Position numbers and translations under genes: made by a program. This document shows, piece by piece, positions 41,166 to 48,898 of a stretch of DNA of 52,445 bases (position 1 is its first letter; every line of letters starts with the position of its first letter). The stretch lies in the NCBI GenBank assembly GCA_938040725.1, contig CALHZX010000084.1:1-52445 (forward strand). The letters are read 5' to 3'. This DNA comes from an uncultured Actinomyces sp. Lineage in GTDB: Bacteria; Actinomycetota; Actinomycetes; Actinomycetales; Actinomycetaceae. The notes beneath the pieces are model-generated. The model saw only the letters and a list, made by a program, of their open reading frames with translations, was not told the DNA's origin and ran no database searches.

Positions 41166-42433
41166 GCCTGGCCTCCACGATTCGGGCTGCGGCCCCTCAC
41201 ACGCCCCAGTCCGTCGCGCAGGCATTCAACTCCAGGTCCAACTCGATCGGGTTCTTGCGCTGGCTGATGGCCTTCATGGTCATCTTCTCGCACGCCGGAC
41301 CGATCGCCGGATTCTACGGCGGCGAGGACCTGGGCGTGCAGATCTCGAAGGAACAGTCCATCGGTGGCGTCGCCGTCGCGGGATTCTTCTTTTTCTCGGG
41401 ATTCCTGATCACGCGCTCGCGCATGGGACGCGCCACGATCTGGCGCTACATGTGGCGCCGCGTCCTGCGTATCTTCCCGGCCTTCTGGGCAGCCCTGCTC
41501 TTCACGGTCGGTATCCTCGCTCCGATCGCCTACTGGCACACGTTCCACAATATTTCCGGCTACCTGCACCCGGCCACCGAGTCCCCGCTCACGTACTTCG
41601 TGAACAACATGTGGCTGCACCTGGGACAGCGCAACATCGCCGGAATGGGCGAGAACCTGCCGTACTACATCCTGCACGGCGCACGTGACTGGAATGGCTC
41701 GGCCTGGACGCTCATCTATGAGTTCAAGGCCTACATTCTGGTGGCAATTCTCGGCCTGTTCGGGGCGCTGGCAAACCGTAAGGTGGGCGGCGCTTTCGCC
41801 CTCGTCCTCATCGCCCTCAACGCCCTGCAGTGGATGGGTGCGGGCCAGGTCGCCAGCGTCAACTACCTGCTGCGAGACCCCTACATGCTCATGTTCATGG
41901 GGCCCTTCGCCTTCGGTATACTCTTCACGCTCTACGGCGACAAGATCCCCATGGATTCGCGCCTGGCGTGGGGTGGCCTGATTTTCGGCGTCCTGTCCTA
42001 CGCGTCGGGCGGCTGGAACATCATCGGTCAGTACGGTTTCCTGTACTTCCTCATGTACCTGGCGATCCGCCTGCCTCTGCAGAACTGGGAGAAGCACGGC
42101 GACCTGTCCTACGGCATCTACATTTACGCGTGGCCGATCATGGCGTTCGCCGCGTACTTCCATCTGCAGGATCGCGGCTGGGTTGCGTACCACCTGACGG
42201 TCGTCGTGACCGTGCACATCCTGGCCTACCTGTCGTGGCACCTCATTGAGAAGCCCGCGATGAGCCAGAAGAACTATCTGCCCGGATGGATGGACACGCT
42301 CATCGAGCACTTCCGTCCCGCGTACGAGGCCGTGGCGCGCCGCATCGTGACGCCGGCCCTGTCCTCGACCAGGATCGCGACGGTCATGGAGGCCGAAGCG
42401 GCGTCCGCGCACGCCGAGGAGGAGACCAAGTGA
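41162..42433 (+). CDS. Acyltransferase-3 family membrane protein (OafA/YrhL type)
   Basis: A 423-residue integral membrane O-acyltransferase with about 10 spans. The expected N-terminal active-site region is FLRWLMAFMVIFSHAGPIAG (the histidine of SHAGP); GVAVAGFFFFSGFLI, YMWRRVLRIFPAFW and WNGSAWTLIYEF follow as in the family. Enzymes of this type move acetyl or other acyl groups onto surface sugars. It overlaps both neighbours by four bases (ATGA) and is followed by an AlgX-like protein, a common partnership for O-acetylation. Confidence 0.87.
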   Translation: MSLASTIRAAAPHTPQSVAQAFNSRSNSIGFLRWLMAFMVIFSHAGPIAGFYGGEDLGVQISKEQSIGGVAVAGFFFFSGFLITRSRMGRATIWRYMWRRVLRIFPAFWAALLFTVGILAPIAYWHTFHNISGYLHPATESPLTYFVNNMWLHLGQRNIAGMGENLPYYILHGARDWNGSAWTLIYEFKAYILVAILGLFGALANRKVGGAFALVLIALNALQWMGAGQVASVNYLLRDPYMLMFMGPFAFGILFTLYGDKIPMDSRLAWGGLIFGVLSYASGGWNIIGQYGFLYFLMYLAIRLPLQNWEKHGDLSYGIYIYAWPIMAFAAYFHLQDRGWVAYHLTVVVTVHILAYLSWHLIEKPAMSQKNYLPGWMDTLIEHFRPAYEAVARRIVTPALSSTRIATVMEAEAASAHAEEETK

Positions 42434-43734
42434 GCGAGAAGAAAGCCACCGGCCAGTTCAAGGAATCCGAGTCGGGCCTGCGCGACATCTCTTTCGACGA
42501 GGGCATCCCCACCGGCTCGTGGAAGCACCGCCTCCACTACGTGCCCCTCGCGATTCTCCTCGCCGGAGCGTGCGCGGCCACCACGGTCGGCGTGTGGTAC
42601 AAGGCCACCCACCCAGCCCCTCAGGGCGGAGCGGCACCCGCCGCCCAGGCCTCGTCCTTCGCACGCACCACGCCCCAGTCCTTGCCCGAGGTCTGCGCCC
42701 CCACCCCACGCGCCGACGTGGGCCCCTGGACGCCCGGCGTCGCGGGTACCGCGGGGTACCTGCCGACCGACGCCGCGCAGGCCTCGTTTGACAAGGGCAT
42801 GACCGGCGTGACCACCTACGTCGAGGGGCGCGACGGCTACCTGTTCCTCTCCGACGTCTTCAACGCGAACTTCTCCCAGGCGCTGGGCCGCGCACGCCCC
42901 ACCGCCGACCAGGTGAGCGCGTGGGACCGCTACATGAGCGGCATCGAAACCGCCGCCAGCACTGCGGGCGCGACCGCGCTGTTCGTGCCCGCCCCGGCCA
43001 CGTGGGACGTCTACTCCGATAAGCTCCCGCAGTGGGCCGACCCGCTGACGGGAACGACCTCCCTGGACCTCATGCGCTCCGCGCTGCCCACCCACGCCTG
43101 GGTGGATGTGCGTGAGGAGCTGCGCGAGGCCCGAGCGGGCAGCGAGGCCCCGCTGTACTCGGCGGTCAACCCGCACTGGTCGCCCTACGCCGCGCACGTC
43201 GCCTGGAACCAGACGCTGTCCTGCCTGGGCGCGGTCAACCCGCAGCTCTCAGACCTGCCGTCCCTGTCGCCGTCGGGCGTGAGGAGCGCGGATGCTCCCA
43301 ACGAGTACGAGGCCCTGGGCGCCCCCGCCCAGGTGGGTCCGTGGGCTGTGCCCACCTACGAGCAGGACCCGGGTAGCATCCACCTCCTGGCGCTGGAGAG
43401 CCGCGACGAGCTGGCTGACACCGCCGCGCGCCTGGCCGAGGTGGCGAGTGCCCCCGAGGTGTCCCTGGCCAGCCCCGTCGACTTCCAGAACAAGCCGGCA
43501 CTCACCTACAACCCGAACGGACGCGGCACGGCGCTCATCGTGCGCGACTCTCAGGGCAACAACCTGGGTCCCGAGGTCGCAGCGACCTTCGAGTACACGA
43601 TCCAGGTCGGTCACGGTCTCGACACGGAGGAACCGACGGACGTCGCCTCCCTCATCGAAGCCTACAAGCCCAGCGTCGTGATCGTGGAGTTCACGCAGCG
43701 CTACCTCGCGCTCACGCCGGCTGATCGCAAGTAG
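42430..43734 (+). CDS. AlgX/DltD-like SGNH-fold protein, probable O-acyltransferase partner
   Basis: A 434-residue protein with one N-terminal anchor (about 37-60, LHYVPLAILLAGACAATTVG) and an extracellular domain. EGRDGYLFLSDVFN resembles the start of AlgX/AlgJ domains. VNPHWSPYAAHVAW (H249) matches the DxHW block with Asn for the usual Asp, and IVRDSQG (D373-S374) matches the serine block. It would complete transfer of acyl groups supplied by the acyltransferase-3 protein. GTG 42430 overlaps the upstream stop and follows a GGAGGAG. The Asp-to-Asn change may alter catalysis. Confidence 0.75.
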   Translation: MSEKKATGQFKESESGLRDISFDEGIPTGSWKHRLHYVPLAILLAGACAATTVGVWYKATHPAPQGGAAPAAQASSFARTTPQSLPEVCAPTPRADVGPWTPGVAGTAGYLPTDAAQASFDKGMTGVTTYVEGRDGYLFLSDVFNANFSQALGRARPTADQVSAWDRYMSGIETAASTAGATALFVPAPATWDVYSDKLPQWADPLTGTTSLDLMRSALPTHAWVDVREELREARAGSEAPLYSAVNPHWSPYAAHVAWNQTLSCLGAVNPQLSDLPSLSPSGVRSADAPNEYEALGAPAQVGPWAVPTYEQDPGSIHLLALESRDELADTAARLAEVASAPEVSLASPVDFQNKPALTYNPNGRGTALIVRDSQGNNLGPEVAATFEYTIQVGHGLDTEEPTDVASLIEAYKPSVVIVEFTQRYLALTPADRK

Positions 43735-43737
43735 AAT
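43732..43737 (+). promoter_or_regulatory. Candidate -10 box before the wzm-like gene
   Basis: TAGAAT overlaps the stop codon of the upstream gene, about 38 bases before the exporter start. The -35 is unclear. It may give the exporter genes extra transcription. Confidence 0.35.
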
Positions 43738-43774
43738 AGTTTTCCTGACCACGACAGAAGCGATGGGAGTAGCC

Positions 43775-44617
43775 GTGTCTGAGACGAAACGGGTCGTTGA
43801 CCTGACGATGCGCATGGCGCAGCGCTCGATCTCCTCGGAGTTCAAGGGCACCGCGCTCGGCCGCCTCTGGTCCTTCATCAACCCGGTCGCCACGATCGCC
43901 GTGTACGCGCTGATCTTCGGTGTCGTCTTCCGCGGCGAGGCCGACAAGGGCGCGAACTCGGGCCTGTCGTCCTTCGCGCTGTGGATCGGCGTGGGTGTTA
44001 TCGCCTGGAACTTCATGTCGAGCGGCATCCAGCGCGGCATGGACTCCCTCGTGGGCAACTCGGGTCTGCTGACGAAGGTCTACTTCCCGCGCCAGGTCCT
44101 CATCTACTCCTCGGTCCTGGCCTTGGCCTACGACTTCGCGTTCGAGCTGGCCGTCATCATCGTCATCATGTGCATCGCCGGCGGCCCCGGCGTGCTGCTC
44201 ATGATCCCCGCGGTCATCGTGATCACGGTGCTCGCGATGCTCTTCGTCATCGGCATGGGTCTCATCCTGTCGATCGCGTCGGTGTACTTCCGCGACATCT
44301 CGCACCTGTGGCAGATCTTCAACCAGATCTGGATGTACGCCTCCGGCGTCGTCTTCTCCCTGTCGATGCTCAACAAGGTCCAGACCGACCTGGCGGCCAA
44401 GGGCTGGACCTGGGGCGGTGAGCCTCTCCCGATCGTCACGGTTTTCCGTCTCAACCCCGCCGAGCTCTTCCTTGAGGCCTACCGCTCGACGCTGTACGGC
44501 TTCGCGATGCCGTCCTGGCAGGTGTGGCTCGGCTGCGCCGCCTGGGCCTTCGGTATCTTCGGCCTCGGCTCGCTGATCTTCCGCCGCTTCTCGGCACGAA
44601 TCGTGGAGGAACTCTGA
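43775..44617 (+). CDS. wzm: Polysaccharide ABC exporter permease (Wzm type)
   Basis: A 280-residue ABC-2 permease with six predicted spans: FKGTALGRLWSFINPVATIAVYALIFGVVF, KVYFPRQVLIYSSVL and SIASVYFRDISHLWQIFNQIWMY are typical of O-antigen and teichoic-acid exporters. GTG 43775 has GGGAG five bases upstream; ATG 43763 is the alternative. Its last base is shared with the ATPase start codon. It moves a completed lipid-linked glycan across the membrane. Confidence 0.9.
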   Translation: MSETKRVVDLTMRMAQRSISSEFKGTALGRLWSFINPVATIAVYALIFGVVFRGEADKGANSGLSSFALWIGVGVIAWNFMSSGIQRGMDSLVGNSGLLTKVYFPRQVLIYSSVLALAYDFAFELAVIIVIMCIAGGPGVLLMIPAVIVITVLAMLFVIGMGLILSIASVYFRDISHLWQIFNQIWMYASGVVFSLSMLNKVQTDLAAKGWTWGGEPLPIVTVFRLNPAELFLEAYRSTLYGFAMPSWQVWLGCAAWAFGIFGLGSLIFRRFSARIVEEL

Positions 44618-45909
44618 TGACGAACGCGATTTCGGTAGAGGGCGTCTCCAAGCGCTTCCGCATCTACAAGAACCGTAACCAGTCCCTCAAGGGCGCGTTC
44701 CTGCAGCGTTCGCGCGCTCAGTTCGAGGAGTTCTGGGCCCTCGACGACGTCTCCTTCGATATCCCGCAGGGCAAGACCTTCGGTCTGCTCGGCCACAACG
44801 GTTCGGGCAAGTCGACGCTGCTCAAGTGCATCGCGAAGATCCTCACCCCGGACAAGGGGACGATCTCCTCGACGGGCCGCATGGCCGCCATGCTTGAGGT
44901 CGGCTCAGGCTTCCACCCAGAGCTCTCGGGCCGCGAGAACATCTACCTCAACGGCGCGATCCTGGGCATGAGCAAGAAGGAGATCGACTCCAAGCTGGAT
45001 GCGATCATCGACTTCTCCGGCGTCGAGCGCTTCATCGACCAGCCCGTCAAGAACTACTCCTCGGGCATGTACGTGCGCCTGGGATTCTCCGTGTCTATCC
45101 ACGTGGAGCCGGATATTCTCCTCGTCGACGAGGTCCTGGCCGTGGGCGACATGGAATTCCAGAACAAGTGCATGGATAAGTTCGCCCAGCTCAAGGACCA
45201 GGGGCGCACGGTCGTCGTCGTGTCCCACGGCCTCGAGCAGATGCGCACCTTCTGCGACCAGGCCGCCTGGCTGGATCACGGCACCCTCGTCGATGTGGGC
45301 GCGGCCGCCGAGGTCATCGACACATACTCCGACGTGGCCCACCACGCGGTCGAGGTCGAGGGTGGCGGCACGCGTTTTGGCAGCGGCGAGGCCATGATCG
45401 AGCGCATCGACCTGCTCAACGCTTCCGGCGAGCCCACATCTCTCGTGTACCCGGGTGATCCCGTGCGCCTGCGCCTGCACTACCGTGCGAACGAGCGCAT
45501 CGAGTCCCCGGTCTTTGGTGCCTCCATCGACACCCGTGAGGGCGTGTTTGTGTGGGGCCTGCACGGCATGGATGCCTGCTACGTGCCGACCTTGATCGAA
45601 CCGGGCACGGGCCACCTGGATATCGAGATCCCGCGCCTGACCTTCAACCCGGGCGCCTACACGATTTCGGCGGCCATCCAGAACCATGACATGACAGGCG
45701 TCATCGACGCGCTGCAGAAGGCGCGCCGCTTTGACGTGCTGCCCGGCCCCGGCATGGAGTCCGGCGGACTGGTCAACCTGGGCGCCTCCTTCACGGGCCT
45801 GACGCCCGCACGCCCCATGCGCGACGTCCCCAAGCGCGGCGCCGCCGACTACGAGCACCTCGCGCGCATGCAGGCCCAGCAGGCTGACGCGCTCGAGAAT
45901 GAGGACTGA
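44617..45909 (+). CDS. wzt: Polysaccharide ABC exporter ATPase with carbohydrate-binding domain (Wzt type)
   Basis: A 430-residue protein. Residues 1-250 are the ATPase: Walker A GHNGSGKS (59-66), signature YSSGMYVRLG (about 147-156), Walker B ILLVDEVLAVGD (D171-E172) and a switch histidine in VVSHGLEQM. Residues 260-395 form a beta-rich C-terminal domain as in Wzt proteins that read a terminal modification of the chain before export. This suggests that chain length is set by a cap such as an acyl or phospho group, by analogy. The start overlaps the permease stop, and a strong terminator ends the operon. Confidence 0.9.
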   Translation: MTNAISVEGVSKRFRIYKNRNQSLKGAFLQRSRAQFEEFWALDDVSFDIPQGKTFGLLGHNGSGKSTLLKCIAKILTPDKGTISSTGRMAAMLEVGSGFHPELSGRENIYLNGAILGMSKKEIDSKLDAIIDFSGVERFIDQPVKNYSSGMYVRLGFSVSIHVEPDILLVDEVLAVGDMEFQNKCMDKFAQLKDQGRTVVVVSHGLEQMRTFCDQAAWLDHGTLVDVGAAAEVIDTYSDVAHHAVEVEGGGTRFGSGEAMIERIDLLNASGEPTSLVYPGDPVRLRLHYRANERIESPVFGASIDTREGVFVWGLHGMDACYVPTLIEPGTGHLDIEIPRLTFNPGAYTISAAIQNHDMTGVIDALQKARRFDVLPGPGMESGGLVNLGASFTGLTPARPMRDVPKRGAADYEHLARMQAQQADALENED

Positions 45910-45932
45910 CGGACGCACTGACGTCGATGTGG

Positions 45933-45973
45933 GGCCGGGCTCAGCGGTGTGATACCGCTGAGCCCGGCCTTTT
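45933..45973 (+). terminator. Rho-independent terminator of the glycan operon
   Basis: A perfect 16-bp stem (45933-45948 with 45954-45969), loop GTGAT, then TTTT. Confidence 0.9.
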
Positions 45974-46060
45974 ACCTGCCTCGAGGGCCCACATGCCGCG
46001 CGCGCTGTGACGATCGTTCTACACTTATAGGAGAACTGTTTCCAGCGACAAGGTACAGCC

Positions 46061-46385
46061 ATGGCACCGACGCCCACACTCGCCCGCCGCGCCCCCGCGC
46101 GCGCCCTCATCGCAGCCCTCTCCCTCGCCCTCATCGCCCTGCCCGCACAGGCCCGCGCCGACACCGGTGAGGAGACCGCTGCGCAATCCTCCGCAGAGAG
46201 TTCCACCGCGGCCCAGTCCGCCGGCGAGACGACGCCGTCCGCCACGCCCAGCCTTGCGCCCACGGGCGCGCCCGAGGTCACCACCCCCAGTGCGAGCGAG
46301 CAGGAACGGGGTGCCCCGGCCTCGTCGGTCGCGACCGAACCGCCGACGATGAACGCCCCCGGACGAAACCGGTTGGGGAGCGTGG
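46061..46385 (+). pseudogene. Signal-peptide fragment of a frameshifted secreted hydrolase
   Basis: ATG 46061 opens a frame encoding a clear signal peptide (RRAPARALIAALSLALIALPAQARA, cleavage expected after ARA) and a Ser/Thr/Pro/Glu-rich linker. It belongs to the hydrolase that continues in another frame from 46353 onward, where DETGWGAWVRDSVGWWWR is read just before the repeats. One extra base between about 46353 and 46385 separates them; the C5 run at 46356-46360 is a candidate. If real, the protein is not secreted. Confidence 0.65.
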
Positions 46386-47786
46386 GTGCGCGACTCGGTT
46401 GGCTGGTGGTGGCGGCGTGCCGATGGCACCTACCCCGCCTCCCAGTGGGTGGCAATCGGGGGCAGCCGCTACTACTTCAACGCCAGCGGCTACATGGCCA
46501 CCGGCTGGCTGCGCGACGATGACGACTGGTTCTTCCTGGCTTCCTCCGGCACGCTGCTCGGCGGCTGGGTGAACGACGGGGGTTCCTGGTATTACCTGGA
46601 CCCCACCAGCGGCGTGATGCACACGGGCATGACCGGAGTGGACGGTACCTGGTATTACATGGACTCCTCGGGCGCGATGCGCACCGGCTGGGTCAGCCTC
46701 GCCGACGGCTGGCATTACTTCGCCTCTAGCGGCGCGCAGATGGGTGGCTGGCTGCGTGACGGAGGCGCGTGGTACTACCTCGACCCGAACAGTGGCGTGA
46801 TGCACACAGGCATGACCGGAGTGGACGGTACCTGGTATTACATGGACTCCTCGGGCGCGATGCGCACCGGCTGGGTCAGCCTCGCCGACGGCTGGCACTT
46901 CTTCGCGTCCAGCGGCGCGCAGATGGGCGGCTGGCTGCACGATGGGGGACAGTGGTACTACCTGGACCCCAACACCGGCGTCATGCGCACTGAACCCCTG
47001 GAGGTCGGTGGCCGCCGCTACGAGTTCGATGCCTCGGGCGCATGGCGCGGGTACGAGGCCCCGGCCGGCTACCTGCAGCCCACCGACCACATCACGGGCC
47101 TCGGGGACGCGACCAATACGCTCACATGGGGAATGAACGGCACCAAGGTGCGCATCGCCCAGGTCCGACTCGGCCTGTGGCATTCCAACAAGCTCGCCTC
47201 CGTCGATGCACCTTTCGTCGCCGCCGTGAAAAACTTCCAACAGCGCGCGGGCCTGCCCGTCACCGGCGTCGTCGACAAAACCACCTGGGACGCCATGGAC
47301 ACTGGCTACCCGTGGACCGTCGACCAATACCAGGCCACGCCCCTGCCCCTGACCGCCACGCGCAACGAGCGCGTCGAGGCCATGATCGGCTACGCGTGGA
47401 ACCAGACGGGATCGTCCTACACGTGGGGAGGGGCCGGCCCCTACGACCAGGGATTCGACTGCTCCGGCCTGGTCCTCCAGTCCCTCTACGCCGCCGGCCT
47501 GGACCCCCAGCCCATCAACGTCATCAAGCACGCATGGCCGTCGTATCGTACGTCGCAGGAGCTCTACGCTTACCCGTACTTCCAGCACGTGCCCCTCGCT
47601 CAGCGCCAGCGCGGCGACCTCATCTTCTACACGACGAGCGGGACCGTCACGCACGTTGCTATCTACCTCGGAGACGACTTGATCGTTCATACCGACTGGA
47701 TGGGGCGCCCCGCCCGCATGCAGCACATCACCGCCGGATACGGGTGGGATCGCATGACCGCAGACGTCGTGCGGCCGTTGCCGTAA
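46386..47786 (+). CDS. Choline-binding-type repeat / PG_binding_1 / NlpC-P60 wall hydrolase (body of a frameshifted gene)
   Basis: 466 residues from GTG 46386. Residues about 8-225 are tandem CW_binding/choline-binding-type repeats (GGSWYYLDPTSGVMHTG, GTWYYMDSSGAMRTGW, DGWHYFASSGAQMGGW), with two copies of a 61-residue block nearly identical. A PG_binding_1 domain follows (GTKVRIAQVRLGLW through GLPVTGVVDKTTWDAMD), then an NlpC/P60 peptidase with FDCSG (Cys359) and VTHVAIYLG. Such enzymes cut peptidoglycan stem peptides. The signal peptide lies in another frame (46061-46385), so this GTG is probably not the natural start. The repeats could bind the phosphocholine made by the lic genes 12-18 kb away. 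Confidence 0.8.
   Translation: MRDSVGWWWRRADGTYPASQWVAIGGSRYYFNASGYMATGWLRDDDDWFFLASSGTLLGGWVNDGGSWYYLDPTSGVMHTGMTGVDGTWYYMDSSGAMRTGWVSLADGWHYFASSGAQMGGWLRDGGAWYYLDPNSGVMHTGMTGVDGTWYYMDSSGAMRTGWVSLADGWHFFASSGAQMGGWLHDGGQWYYLDPNTGVMRTEPLEVGGRRYEFDASGAWRGYEAPAGYLQPTDHITGLGDATNTLTWGMNGTKVRIAQVRLGLWHSNKLASVDAPFVAAVKNFQQRAGLPVTGVVDKTTWDAMDTGYPWTVDQYQATPLPLTATRNERVEAMIGYAWNQTGSSYTWGGAGPYDQGFDCSGLVLQSLYAAGLDPQPINVIKHAWPSYRTSQELYAYPYFQHVPLAQRQRGDLIFYTTSGTVTHVAIYLGDDLIVHTDWMGRPARMQHITAGYGWDRMTADVVRPLP
46614..46979 (+). repeat. Tandem duplication of a 183-bp coding block
   Basis: Copies at 46614-46796 and 46797-46979 are almost identical over their first 150 bases and encode 61-residue choline-binding-type repeat pairs. 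High identity suggests recent duplication and likely copy-number change by slippage. Confidence 0.8.
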
Positions 47787-47795
47787 GAGAGACAA

Positions 47796-47837
47796 AAGGC
47801 GGGCCGGTCGTGGGTTCTCCCACGACCGGCCCGCCTT
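47796..47837. terminator. Bidirectional terminator between convergent genes
   Basis: A perfect 19-bp stem (47796-47814 with 47819-47837) with a TTCT loop, followed by TTGTCTC on the minus strand. Confidence 0.88.
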
Positions 47838-47854
47838 CGTCGCAGTGGCGTCGC

Positions 47855-48898
47855 TCAGCGCCCTAGCAGGCGGCGCACGACGCGCTTCGGCAGGGAGACC
47901 GTCCGACGCAGCGACCGCTGCAGGGCCGAACCCGCCTCGAGCTGCGCACGCAGAGCGCTCACCTCGCCGCGCAGCTCGTGCACCTGCTCGTGCAGCGATG
48001 TCATCGTGTTGAGCATGTTGACGTGCACGAGATTCAACGAGGAATGGAAACCCGAATCCACGCGCCCCAGCTCCTGGCGCATACGGCGGTAGTACTCCGC
48101 CGACAGGAGCGCCTGGCCCAGGTGCGGGGACGAGGGATCGTCCGTCGCCAGCATCGCGCGCAGGTAGCGGTCGCGGATATGCAGGTTATCCCACTTGTGC
48201 AGGTACGCGTCCGTGACGACGGAGTTGCCCAGCGATGCATCCATCGTGTCACGGTGATGCCAATAGGCCAGCGGCTCCCCGTCGATGAAACCGACCGGGG
48301 AATCCGCCAGCAGCCGCAGGTTGAAATCCCAGTCAGCCTGCGTCTGCAGCGACCCATCCCAGTGACCCACGCGGTCCGCGACCTCACGGCGAATCAGCTG
48401 CGAGATCGGTGGCGTGTAGTTCTCCACCATCATGTCCACGAGGGACAGGCCGTAGTTGTCCGTCGACAGGACCTCGCGCCCGATCTCGATACAGGTACCG
48501 TCGGCGCGCACGCGCTCGCGGATGATCTCGCAGCGGGTCGCAACACCGCCCGCCTCCGGATGCTCATCCAGGTAGGCGACCGTCTTCTTCAGGAAGTGCG
48601 GGTGCCACGAATCGTCATCGTCGTGGACCGCATAGTAGGTGCAGTGCGAGGCGGCCAGGCCAGACTCGAGCGCAGCCTCGCGACCATTCGACACCTCGTT
48701 CGTGACGATCGTGATCTTCGACCGCACGGCGCTCTTCTGTTTCTTGACAATCGAGCGCACCTCGGCCTCGTCGCCGGCGTCGTTGACGATGACCACCTCG
48801 TAGTCGTCGAAGCTCTGCGAAGCGATCGACGCGAGGGCACGGGTGAGCATCGCCGGGCGATTGCGCGTGCGCACGACGACGGTGACTGTTGCACTCAT
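47855..48898 (-). CDS. Glycosyltransferase family 2 with C-terminal coiled coil
   Basis: A 347-residue GT2 enzyme: VTVVVRTRNRPAMLTRALASIASQ at the N-terminus, VIVNDAGDEAEV, and the DxD region YYAVHDDDDSWHPHFL. QTQADWDFNLRLL and YWHHRDTMDAS follow in the acceptor part. The last 70 residues form a heptad-like helix (LHEQVHELRGEVSALRAQLEAGSAL) that may mediate dimerisation, ending in a basic tail. It overlaps the end of the DUF2142 gene by four bases and is cotranscribed with it. Confidence 0.85.
   Translation of the reverse strand: MSATVTVVVRTRNRPAMLTRALASIASQSFDDYEVVIVNDAGDEAEVRSIVKKQKSAVRSKITIVTNEVSNGREAALESGLAASHCTYYAVHDDDDSWHPHFLKKTVAYLDEHPEAGGVATRCEIIRERVRADGTCIEIGREVLSTDNYGLSLVDMMVENYTPPISQLIRREVADRVGHWDGSLQTQADWDFNLRLLADSPVGFIDGEPLAYWHHRDTMDASLGNSVVTDAYLHKWDNLHIRDRYLRAMLATDDPSSPHLGQALLSAEYYRRMRQELGRVDSGFHSSLNLVHVNMLNTMTSLHEQVHELRGEVSALRAQLEAGSALQRSLRRTVSLPKRVVRRLLGR

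Noticed and set aside
40940..42412. Large minus-strand frame opposite the acyltransferase gene
   Set aside because: The plus strand encodes a membrane protein with clear family motifs and coupled overlaps on both sides.
46614..46979. Insertion or assembly artefact in the repeat region
   Set aside because: Both copies keep the reading frame and the aromatic pattern of the family, so a true coding duplication is simpler.
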